From the NCBI GenBank assembly GCA_028278625.1, contig JANQDY010000218.1, positions 1 through 45,156 on the forward strand: a DNA stretch of 45,156 nucleotides. Direction: 5' to 3'. A program made the translations under genes and the position numbers. The DNA comes from Thermodesulfobacteriota bacterium. Its GTDB lineage: Bacteria > Desulfobacterota > DSM-4660 > Desulfatiglandales > Desulfatiglandaceae. This document shows positions 23,373-32,200 of the stretch, one piece after another (positions within the stretch are counted from its first letter, which is position 1; each line of letters begins with the position of its first letter). The notes below the pieces were generated by a model, which was not told where the DNA came from, made no database searches, and saw only the letters and a program-made list of their open reading frames with translations.

Positions 23373-24107
23373 TTAAACCATTCCCCCGTTCACTGAAATC
23401 ACCTGGCCGGTCACATAGGAGGCGTCGTCGGAGCATAGAAACCGCACCACCTTGGCCACCTCCTCCGGACGACCTACCCGGCCCATGGGGATGAGCCCCT
23501 TGATCTGCCCTTTTGGAATCTCCTCGATCATTTGGGTCTCTATCAAACCCGGCGCCACCACATTGATCCTTACACCCAGTCGTGCCACTTCAGAGGCGAT
23601 GGCCCGGGTGGCACCGTTAAGCCCGGCTTTGGCCGCGGAATAGTTGGCCTGCCCCCGGTGCCCCACCAGGCCCGAAACAGACGAAATGCTGACGATACTC
23701 CCTTCCTTATGGGCCAGCATGTTTTCCAGAACCGGGCGCGTTACATTGTAAAAGCCTTTGAGATGGGTATTCATAACACTGTCCCATTCCGTCTCGGTCA
23801 TAAAAACGAAAAGCCCGTCCGATGTAATGCCGGCATTGTTCACAAGCACCCGGATCTGTCCGTATCGATGGATGATTCCTTGGATGGCCTCACCGGTTTT
23901 TTCATTGTCAGCCACGTCAAAGTTGCTGATTTCGCCCGAGCCTCCCAGCTCCTGAACCATTTCAAGGGTTTCCTCGGCGGCCTTCCTGTTGGAATGGTAG
24001 TTAATCACCACTTCATGGCCGCTTGCCGCCAGTTCCAGGCAAATGGCACGGCCGATGCCGCGGCTTCCCCCCGTCACCAGGGCCACGGGTTTTCCTGCCA
24101 CGTTCAT
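23373..24107 (-). CDS. fabG: 3-oxoacyl-ACP reductase (FabG-type SDR)
   Basis: 244 residues. ALVTGGSRGIGRAICLELAA is the NAD(P)-binding TGxxxGIG, LVNNAGITSDG the structural strand, SISSVSGLVGHRGQANYSAA then K the Ser-Tyr-Lys active site, and a C-terminal VTGQVISVNGGM. It reduces the 3-keto group of ACP-bound chains. The ATG at 24107 has GGAGG eight bases upstream; the longer frame is the tail of the upstream dehydratase in another frame. It follows the hotdog gene with four bases between. Confidence 0.95.
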   Translation of the reverse strand: MNVAGKPVALVTGGSRGIGRAICLELAASGHEVVINYHSNRKAAEETLEMVQELGGSGEISNFDVADNEKTGEAIQGIIHRYGQIRVLVNNAGITSDGLFVFMTETEWDSVMNTHLKGFYNVTRPVLENMLAHKEGSIVSISSVSGLVGHRGQANYSAAKAGLNGATRAIASEVARLGVRINVVAPGLIETQMIEEIPKGQIKGLIPMGRVGRPEEVAKVVRFLCSDDASYVTGQVISVNGGMV

Positions 24108-24111
24108 GAAC

Positions 24112-24552
24112 TCATCCTCCCAAACCTCTCGAATCCGATTGCACCACCTGAAGCTTGATTTCCGCGAGCACTTCGTCCCCCAAATTCGCACGCCCTTCTA
24201 TTTCACTGTAGAGTTCCACTTCAAAAACCTTTTCTGAACTGGTTTCTATCCGGCTGTTCATGGGAATTTCACTGCGATAAAAGACGGCCTTTTTGATGCC
24301 CACAATCCACCCGGTGCCATCCAGAACTTCGTCATCTTTTCGTCTCTCCTTGAACCCCAGACACACACCCGCCGTCTGAGCAACCAGCTCCACCAGGACA
24401 ATGGAACCGACCAGATGATCTTTCACCATGGGCCATTTTTCCGTAACTTTTGATGCGGTAACCGCCCTTTTTTCATCAACGAAAACGATTTCGTCGATGA
24501 GCTTCATGCGGCCCCGATGGGGAATGAGGCTTTCCACCATTTCAGCAGCCAT
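24112..24552 (-). CDS. FabZ/ApeP-like hotdog dehydratase
   Basis: 146 residues. VESLIPHRGRMKLIDEIVFV, DHLVGSIVLVELVAQTAGVC and IKKAVFYRSEIPM match single-hotdog 3-hydroxyacyl-ACP dehydratases of the aryl-polyene type (P-H-R-x-x-M-x-L-I-D; hydrophobic helix with E-L-x-A-Q). First gene of the leftward operon, four bases upstream of fabG. Confidence 0.88.
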   Translation of the reverse strand: MAAEMVESLIPHRGRMKLIDEIVFVDEKRAVTASKVTEKWPMVKDHLVGSIVLVELVAQTAGVCLGFKERRKDDEVLDGTGWIVGIKKAVFYRSEIPMNSRIETSSEKVFEVELYSEIEGRANLGDEVLAEIKLQVVQSDSRGLGG

Positions 24553-24607
24553 GATCTATATTCCTAACACCTTGAAATCATGAGGTTTCGCAAGTCTCAG
24601 ATTTGCG

Positions 24608-24636
24608 TTGACCGAAATTGATGATCATGATATTTA
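24608..24636 (+). promoter_or_regulatory. Sigma70-type promoter for the rightward arm
   Basis: TTGACC (24608-24613), a spacer of 17 bases and TATTTA (24631-24636), about 90 bp upstream of the first ACP gene in the 174-bp divergent region. It also contains ATGATCATGAT, a small palindrome between the boxes. Confidence 0.6.
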
Positions 24637-24726
24637 ACAAATCTTTACGATACTTTGCCGTTTCTGTAAAGCAGCAATCCCATATTTGCGAATTTCAATT
24701 TCAACGACTCTCTTAGAAGAAAAATC

Positions 24727-24993
24727 ATGACAAACCTCATAGATGAAATGAGAATTAAGATAATCGACACCCTGAAGCTCGAGGATGTCGCACCCGAAGA
24801 CATTGGCGAGGATGAGCAGTTGGTGGGCGGTGAGCTGGGGCTGGACTCCATCGACGTTTTGGAACTGGTCATCATGATTGAGAAAGACTACGCCGTTAAG
24901 ATAGACAACAAGGAACTGGGGGCCCGCGTCTTCGCCAACTTGAAAACCCTCACGGATTATATCGCGGAAAAGTCGCCCAAGGATCTCTCTTGA
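24727..24993 (+). CDS. Acyl carrier protein
   Basis: 88 residues, acidic. GGELGLDSIDVLELVIMIEK contains the Ser for 4'-phosphopantetheine (D-S-I/L). Helix I starts MTNLIDEMRIKIIDTLKLED. This is a dedicated ACP because it begins an operon with a ketosynthase fusion. The stop overlaps the TTG start of that gene. Confidence 0.95.
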   Translation: MTNLIDEMRIKIIDTLKLEDVAPEDIGEDEQLVGGELGLDSIDVLELVIMIEKDYAVKIDNKELGARVFANLKTLTDYIAEKSPKDLS

Positions 24994-27173
24994 TAGATAT
25001 TCGCGCAGTAATTGCCGGTCTGGGCCTTGTCACACCCCTTGGCAATGGTGTGGAACAGAACTGGGCCGCCCTTTTGCGTGGCAGTACCGGCAACGGCAAT
25101 CTGACCCTTTTCCCGACCCCCGATGACATCTCTTTTCCCGTGGGAGAGGTTGCCGTCCAGCTCTTCCACGAAGGGCTCCCCAGGACCCATCAACTGGCCG
25201 TAATCGCGGCCAAAGAGGCGCTCGGTGGGATCAATATTGCCCCCGATGCCGTTGTTATCGGTACAACAACAGGGGGAATGAGCCGGACCGAAGATCTGTT
25301 GAAGAAAAAGGTATCGGACCCGTCTCTTTTCTCCCGGCATGGGGCGGGTTCCGTTGCCGAATATCTTGCTTCAGAACTTAGATGCAGAGGCCCGGCCATC
25401 ACCATCTCCACCGCCTGTTCATCGGGTGCCGCGGCCATGGCCCTGGCGGTGGCACTGCTCAAGACCGGGCAATTCCAAAGGATTCTGGCGGGCGGCGCTG
25501 AATCCCTGTGCCGACTTACTTATCACGGTTTTAACTCCCTTCAGCTGATCGATCCCAAGGGCGCCCGCCCCCTGGACCGGGATCGCAAGGGCCTGACGGT
25601 TTCAGAAGGGGCCGGCATGATGCTTCTCATGGCTGAAACGGGAATTCCGGATCCTGAAACCATCGAAATACTCGGCACGGGCCTCACCTGTGATGCCCAT
25701 CATCCCGCATCTCCGGATCCTGAAGGAAACGGGGCCTTTAAGGCCATGAAAGGGGCACTTGAGGATGCGGACATTACCGCTTCAAAAATCGATTACGTAA
25801 ACCTCCATGGCACCGGCACCATTGATAATGATCTGGCGGAGGCCAAGGCTTTTCATCGCCTTTTTCATGGAAAAACACCCCCCTGTTCTTCCATTAAGGG
25901 TGCCGTGGGGCACAGCCTTTCGGCCTCAGGGGCCGTTGAAGCGGTCGTGTCGGCCAATTGTGTAAAAAAAGGTGCCGCACCCCCCAACACCGGGTACCTG
26001 ACACCGGATCCCCGTTTAAATCTGAGGCCGCTAGAAGAAGCTTTGGAGGCGCCCATTAAGACGGTTCTTTCAAATGCATTCGGCTTTGGCGGCGGCAACG
26101 CAAGTCTGGTGATCGGGAAGAATCCCAAGGGGCGCGGTGACGGATTGCGCCCGCCCGCCACCTTTCACGTGGTGGGCCTTGCCTGCATAACAGGGGCCGG
26201 AGATCTTTCACAGACGCTCAAGACATTCATGCAAGGCCGGAGCTGTCAGGGGCGCTTGTCAAATGAAGAGATTTCAAAGCCGCTGTCCTCCAGGTCCGTG
26301 AGGCGGCTTAAACGACTGTCGCGCCTGGGGCTCAATCTTGCCGAGGGCGCCTTTAAACACGCCGGTATTGAGAATCGTCCGGATTCGGTGTTTTTGGGAA
26401 CCGGATGGGGAGCCCTTTCGGAAACCCACGACTTTTTAAAACAACTGTACGAAACCGAAGAACGCTTTTCCAGCCCCACTGATTTTATCGGTTCCGTCCA
26501 TAACGCCACCGCCGGCAGAATTGCCATTAAGTTTAATGCCAGGGGTCCCAACATCACCACCACAGGCGGCGACCATTCATTTGAACAGGCGCTTTTATCG
26601 GCCCAGTTGTTGGCAGAAGATGATGAGGCGCCATTACTGGTGATGGGTGCTGATGAATTTCATCCGGAACTCTCACCCCTTTTTGATCCATCCGTCCGGG
26701 AAACCGAAACGCCGTCTGACGGCGGCGGGGCACTCCTCATGAGAAGGTCGGAAAGCGGTTCCGGCACCAAGGTGGGGGTTGTCTTCTATGAAAGCGCAAA
26801 TGAAAACCCCCTTGTAATGGAGGCCCTGGTCAACGCTTTGGGGGGAACCGAAAAAATAGCGGCTGACTTCGGCGCCATCCTGGCCGGTTTGCCAGCCGCA
26901 AGCCGTATGGAAGGAAAAAAACAGCTGGATTCCTTCCTCAAAATGGCCGGTTTTAGTGGGCCGGTGATCGATTACCGCAAATACGTGGGGGAGTTTGCTT
27001 CCGCATCGGCGGTTGCGGCGGTCCTTGGGTCGGCACTGTTGAAAACCAGTGTCATACCGGATACACTGGCAAAAGATAATGATGTTCCTTTAAATGGAAA
27101 GGGGATTCTCCTTTTGGGCTTGGGGAACTGTGTCACCGCCGTTTCCCTTCATGACGGGAAAGTAAAAACATGA
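24990..27173 (+). CDS. Fused beta-ketoacyl-ACP synthase and chain-length-factor-like protein
   Basis: 727 residues, two thiolase folds. Domain 1 (about 1-380) is a full KAS-II type: Cys143 in ISTACSSGAA, His in LHGTGTIDND, His in AVGHSLSASGAVE, then NAFGFGGGNAS. Domain 2 (about 390-727) follows a ketosynthase plan (VHNATAGRIAIKFNARGPNI, then TTTGGDHSFEQAL) but has no Cys at the nucleophile position, as in chain-length factors (Ketoacyl-synt_2). The pair condenses malonyl-ACP and sets product length. Separate genes are usual in bacteria; here they are joined. The start is TTG, overlapping the ACP stop. Confidence 0.9.
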   Translation: MIDIRAVIAGLGLVTPLGNGVEQNWAALLRGSTGNGNLTLFPTPDDISFPVGEVAVQLFHEGLPRTHQLAVIAAKEALGGINIAPDAVVIGTTTGGMSRTEDLLKKKVSDPSLFSRHGAGSVAEYLASELRCRGPAITISTACSSGAAAMALAVALLKTGQFQRILAGGAESLCRLTYHGFNSLQLIDPKGARPLDRDRKGLTVSEGAGMMLLMAETGIPDPETIEILGTGLTCDAHHPASPDPEGNGAFKAMKGALEDADITASKIDYVNLHGTGTIDNDLAEAKAFHRLFHGKTPPCSSIKGAVGHSLSASGAVEAVVSANCVKKGAAPPNTGYLTPDPRLNLRPLEEALEAPIKTVLSNAFGFGGGNASLVIGKNPKGRGDGLRPPATFHVVGLACITGAGDLSQTLKTFMQGRSCQGRLSNEEISKPLSSRSVRRLKRLSRLGLNLAEGAFKHAGIENRPDSVFLGTGWGALSETHDFLKQLYETEERFSSPTDFIGSVHNATAGRIAIKFNARGPNITTTGGDHSFEQALLSAQLLAEDDEAPLLVMGADEFHPELSPLFDPSVRETETPSDGGGALLMRRSESGSGTKVGVVFYESANENPLVMEALVNALGGTEKIAADFGAILAGLPAASRMEGKKQLDSFLKMAGFSGPVIDYRKYVGEFASASAVAAVLGSALLKTSVIPDTLAKDNDVPLNGKGILLLGLGNCVTAVSLHDGKVKT

Positions 27174-28518
27174 GAGTTCTGCTGATTTCAACCAATACCC
27201 TGGAAATACCCTATCCGGTCTATCCCCTGGGACTTGATCACGTGGCCCACGCCCTTTCCAAGGCGCATGAGGTTCAAATCGCCGATATCAACGCCCTGGG
27301 AGGTGTTGAACCGCTGATCAACATCATCCATGACTTTGCGCCGGATGTAGTGGGTTTGTCCCTTCGGAATATCGACAATACGGATCAAAGAGACCAGGAA
27401 AGCTTTGTGGCGGACTACCGGCAGTTGGCCCGATTGATTCGCGGCAACACAAAAGCCCTCCTGGTGCTGGGAGGAAGCGGTTTCACCCTTTTCCCTCAAG
27501 AGCTCATCAACATGCTCCATGCGGATTACGGCATCGTGGGTGAAGGGGAGCGGATGGCCGATTTATTGACGGCCATCAAGCATCAAAGCCCCGTCCATAA
27601 GATTCCAGGGGTCCTGACCCCAAAGGGGCGTCCTGAAATCCCTTTGCCCATCAAGGCTCCTTTCGGCCGGGATCATCTGCCAGAGGACCAACATCTTAAG
27701 TATTATCTAAATAAGGGCGGAATGTTGAACCTTCAAACCAAACGGGGATGCCCTTACCGGTGCATCTATTGCACGTACCCCGGCATTGAGGGAAGAACAC
27801 TCAGATTTATACCGCCAAAAAAGGTGGCTGAGGAAGCGTTGCGACTACAGGCGGCCGGCGCAAAATACTTCTTCATAACGGATTCGGTATTCAATTCCCA
27901 TATGGACCACAGCATGTCGGTGGCCGAAGCCTTTATCGCGGCCGGGCTTGAAATTCCCTGGGGGGCCTTTTTCGCGCCCATGGCCCCTCCAAAAGGATAC
28001 TTTGAACTGATGGCCAGGGCGGGGCTCACCCACGCGGAATTCGGCACCGAATCCATGTGCGATGGGATCCTCAGAACCTATAAAAAGCCGTTTCGCACAA
28101 AAGACGTTTTTGAATCCCATGAAGCGGCCATTGAAAGCGGACTCAATGCATCCCATTTCTTTCTTCTGGGGGGTCCCGGCGAAAACAGCGCCTCCATTGA
28201 TGAAACCTTTGATAACATTGAACGGTTGAAACAGAGTGTCTTCTTTTTTTTTGCGCTATGCGCATCTATCCTGGTACGGATCTTCATGATATGGCTGTGT
28301 TGGAAGGTCAGATTCCGGCCCGGGCCCCGTTACTCGAACCCTGCTTCTACACTTCCAAAGGGATCTCCCAGGCGGACATCATTGCGCGACTTGAAAAACG
28401 GGCCCAGAACCGCGACAATTGGATTGTAGGTGCCGGTGGAAAAGCCATGGCGCGAATTGTGGCCCGGCTTTACGAAAGGGGTCATACGGGGCCGCTTTGG
28501 GAACATTTGGTTAGATAG
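27170..28518 (+). CDS. B12-binding-domain radical SAM enzyme, split by a -1 frame change in a T8 run
   Basis: The ATG at 27170 overlaps the previous stop. An N-terminal B12-type domain (VYPLGLDHVAHALSKAHEVQ, FAPDVVGLSLRNID, LLVLGGSGFTLFP, GIVGEGE) is followed by C-x3-C-x2-C in RGCPYRCIYCTYPG and GLNASHFFLLGGPGE. At CTTCTTTTTTTTGCGC (near 28245) frame 0 leaves family sequence, while the -1 frame goes on as MRIYPGTDLHDMAVLEGQIP and ends at 28518 (about 449 residues). Frame 0 alone stops at 28429. A lost T, an assembly error, or programmed slippage on the T-run would each explain this. Confidence 0.85.
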
Positions 28519-28562
28519 CTGGTGGCTGATGGCTCATAGCTCTTGGCTGATGGTACAGGGGG
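28505..28562. repeat. Repeat family B within the rightward operon
   Basis: GGTGGCTGATGGCTCATAGC and related units between the radical SAM gene and the second dehydratase. Confidence 0.75.
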
Positions 28563-28570
28563 CTGCTTGA

Positions 28571-28927
28571 ATGAAATGGTACACCGCACTGGGTATTGAA
28601 ACAACGGAGAAGGATGAAACCATTCTGCGGGCTGAAGTGCCCCCTGAATCCCCCTGGTTTGACGGTCACTTTCCGGATGACCCGACGCTTCCGGGAATTG
28701 CCCAGTTGGAGATGGCCGCTGATGCCTTGCAACTGGCGGGAAAAGGGGATTTTGCCGTTCGGGGGTTCAGGAAAGTGCGCTTTAAGCGGGTGATTCGGCC
28801 CGGTGAAAGACTGACAGTCATCGTTAAACCAAAAAAGTCCGATGAAGGGTCTTATGCATTTCGCATTTTGGTCGGGAACGACCTGGCATGCAACGGCGTG
28901 TTTTTTGCCGAAGACCCGGAAGAATAG
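28571..28927 (+). CDS. FabZ/ApeI-like hotdog dehydratase
   Basis: 118 residues. SPWFDGHFPDDPTLPGIAQL holds the catalytic His and the H-F-P-x-x-P-x-x-P-G-x-x-Q motif of 3-hydroxyacyl-ACP dehydratases; FRKVRFKRVIRPGERLTVIV is the core strand. It differs from the gene at 24112, so the locus has two distinct hotdog enzymes. It sits between the second radical SAM gene and the second ACP. Confidence 0.9.
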   Translation: MKWYTALGIETTEKDETILRAEVPPESPWFDGHFPDDPTLPGIAQLEMAADALQLAGKGDFAVRGFRKVRFKRVIRPGERLTVIVKPKKSDEGSYAFRILVGNDLACNGVFFAEDPEE

Positions 28928-28948
28928 TGTGTCAAGGAGGAAACCAAC

Positions 28949-29209
28949 GTGAAAAAGGATTTAAAGGATATTACCATCCATATTGCCAAAGTCATGATTG
29001 ATGAGCTGAAACTGGAGGATGTTACGCCTGAGACATTCGATCCTGACATCGATCTGGTGGACGAAGTGGGCATCGACAGCATGGATCTGGCAACCGTTGC
29101 CCTGGTCCTTCAGGATGAGTACGGCATCAGGATAGACGAAGACGACTACATAAACCTTACGTCCCTTCGGCGCATCGCTGAGTATGTCCGGAAGAGGATG
29201 GGGGAATGA
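28949..29209 (+). CDS. Acyl carrier protein (second)
   Basis: 86 residues with DEVGIDSMDLATVALVLQDE, the phosphopantetheine Ser in G-I-D-S-M-D. GTCAAGGAGG precedes the ATG. Its sequence differs from the ACP at 24727, as in aryl polyene loci with two ACPs. Confidence 0.95.
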   Translation: MKKDLKDITIHIAKVMIDELKLEDVTPETFDPDIDLVDEVGIDSMDLATVALVLQDEYGIRIDEDDYINLTSLRRIAEYVRKRMGE

Positions 29210-29295
29210 TCTCGAAGTTTCACCCTTTCAAAAACCCTCATTGGACCGTGCGTGCCCATCACATCAGGGTGATATCTTCAACATCTGCAGTGTAA
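29206..29295 (+). other. Short ORF overlapping the ACP stop, possible remnant of a lost gene
   Basis: ATGA overlap with the ACP, then MISKFHPFKNPHWTVRAHHI and nine more residues before TAA. It runs into the 3' end of the convergent protease gene. It may be the truncated start of the next operon gene, or chance. Confidence 0.25.
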
Positions 29296-32200
29296 CGGAT
29301 CCCTGGGTTACCTTTGGTGCATATCTTAGAATGGTCTTGGAGGTCTGACCGGCGAAGGATGCGTCCCAACTTCCCTGAAGGATCAGGGATTTGGACTGGT
29401 TCAGACGAATCGTTTCATTGTATGTGCCGCCGGCGATTCTTATGGTGGTCCCTGAACTTGCGGCCGAAACGGCTGCCTGGATGGTTTGATAGCATGGACT
29501 TTTGCCCGCACACAGCCCATCCCCTTTGACATAGGCGATTGTTGAAACCACATTCCGATACAGTCTGATGTCGTCAAAGGCAAAACCGTCGGTGGTTAAG
29601 GAGTAATTGTCATATTGCTGAAACTTGATTCTGAAGGTGCTGTTATAGGTGATCCCTGCCGATGCGGCGGCGGCATCCAGATCCACCATAAACTGCTTGT
29701 ATGATGAACTGATACCGTCCGCTCCCACAAGGCCCTGCACTTTTGTCCAATTAGTGCCATCCGCACTCATTGAAACACCATCACCAGGATATGATCCGGT
29801 AAAGGACGTCGGAAGGGTATTGCCTTCGTCATTAAAGTTTTTGTGGTAGAAACACAACAGGACATTCGATTGTCCGGAAAGGTCTATCCACAGCGTCAAT
29901 TCATTCAGGGAAAAGGTTGTATTTCCAGTTGTATCGTCCATGGTCAGGTGATAACTGCCGCCGTGGGGGGACGCTTCGGTTGTCACCCTTATTCTCCCTT
30001 CCCCACCAATGTTGGCGATCCAGTAAGAGGCCAGTGATCCGCTTTCAAAACCCTCATTAAATGGAAAAGCCGCAACTGAAATGCAGTCGGGATCCGCACC
30101 ATCCGTCAGGCCGTCACAGTCGTTGTCCAACCAGTCCGAGCAACTGGTCTCCTTGGATTCGGGCGGACTTCCCGGTACGCAGGTATCCACCTGATTCCCG
30201 CCGGAACAGATAAAACTTCCGGATCGGCTGCATACTCCCTTGCCACAACTGGTTGCATCCCCGTACCAGGTCTCACCTGATCCGTCGCCGGTATTGGGGT
30301 TACAGTCATTGTCAATATCGTCACACACTTCTACTATATCACCCGTGGCATCCGAGCAGGTCTGGCTCCCACCGCTGCAGCCGTAAACCCCTTCCTTGCA
30401 GAGGTCTCCATCGGACCCGTCACAGGCATCTCCGTACCACGTTTCTCCCGTACCGTCTCCCGTATTGGGGTTGCAGTCGTTGTCAATGTCATCGCATAAT
30501 TCGATCTTGTCACCCGTGGCATCCGAGCAGGTCTGGTTCCCGCCGCTGCAGCCGTAAACCCCTTCCTTGCAGAGGTCTCCATCCGAACCGTCACAGGCAT
30601 CTCCGTACCAGGTTTCTCCGGTTCCGTCGGCGGTTGCGGGGTTGCAGTCGTTGTCAATGTCATCGCACAGTTCTATTATATCACCCGTGGCGTCCGAACA
30701 GGTCTGATTGCCGTTACTACAACCATAAACGCCTTCTTCGCAGAGATCCCCGTCCGAGCCGTCGCACGCATCCCCGTACCAGGTCTCTCCAATACCGTCT
30801 CCCGTGTCGGGATTGCAGTCGTCATCCGTATCATTGCATTTCTCCACTGCCCCCGGATGAATGGCTGCATCCCCGTCGTTACAATCCGTTTTATTGGATG
30901 CATACCCTGAGAGTTGCGTGCAGGCTTCTATCGTGCCCGCCGCATTGGAATCGCCGTATCCATCGCCGTCAGCGTCCAGGTAGTAGATATTGCTGCAGGG
31001 GAATTCCAGATTGCTCACCACCGCAAATGCCTGTTCCGATGGAACATCCGTCCCTTTCATCCGAATGGTCCACGTCCCCTGCTGGGGGGAGTTCACCAGA
31101 ACTTGCTCAACGTTATCAAGGGAATTGACCCCTTTTGTGGCAGACGCGGAAGGATTCGTCTTGTCCAGAACCCAGGGGCGGTGGATACCGTTAGTGGGAT
31201 CGATCAACTCTAGGTCAAGATCATTGACCAGGGCCTTGGCCGCACCGACCGTACCAGGCTGATCGGTCCATGCGGCCGTCACTTTAAGAACTGACGTCGC
31301 AGCCGGAACGGTCACCTGATAGGCGACGCTTTCCCCGTGGGAAAGGGCGTCGTACCGGATATGATCGCGCGATTGATTGACCAGATCCACCGCCGCCTTT
31401 GCATCCACAAGCCCCCAACCGTACTGATAGTCGGGTCCTGAATTCCCTTTGTCCACGGCTGTTTGGATCAGAAGGGCTTTCAGTTCGTAAGCAGTGACCT
31501 TTGCATACGAGGTGGAATCGACTTGGGCATAGTGCTGCATGATCAGGGCCAGCGCACCGGTCACCACCGGACATGCCATGGAGGTACCGCTTTTGATGCA
31601 ATAGGTATCCGTGGGGCAGGTGGATGTGAGGCCGTCTCCGTTGGCAACGATATCCGGCTTTATTCTGCCGTCATCGCAGGGACCCCATGAACTGAACGAG
31701 GTCATACCGCCGGTGTCGCTCATGGCTCCCACGGTAATCACATTCTTGGCACACCCTTTGTGGGGAATGCTGCCGTAGTCCGGGTCCGGAGGATGGGTGT
31801 CGTAATAAAAGTTAGTATTGTCACCCACGTGATAGTGTGCCGTGCCCCCGCTCACTCCGTCATCGAATCTGTCATTTCCGGAGGTCTTCACAAGGATCAG
31901 CCCTCCCAGGATGGGATCATCCACACCGGCGACCTTCTCATCCCAGGCCCTCGCCGTAGAAGAGTATAGGCCGAAACGGCTATCCCCGAACCACACCCAA
32001 TAACCATCTTTGTAATAATTGTATTCCCAGCCGGTTATGGTTCCCCATGAGTGGTTGGAGAGGGCCACCGGCGCAGAAATGATTTCCTGGGGAACATCCC
32101 CGTTGTAATCGTAGGAATAGATGGAGGCCAGAGGGGCCATCCCTTTGGCATTGGCATTCCCGGAACCGTTTCCCGCAATGGTTCCCGCAACATGGGTGGC

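Noticed and set aside
30253..31128. 291-codon plus-strand frame rich in Arg, Cys and His
   Set aside because: Antisense to the Asp/Cys-rich repeats of the protease; the repeats explain its length and composition.
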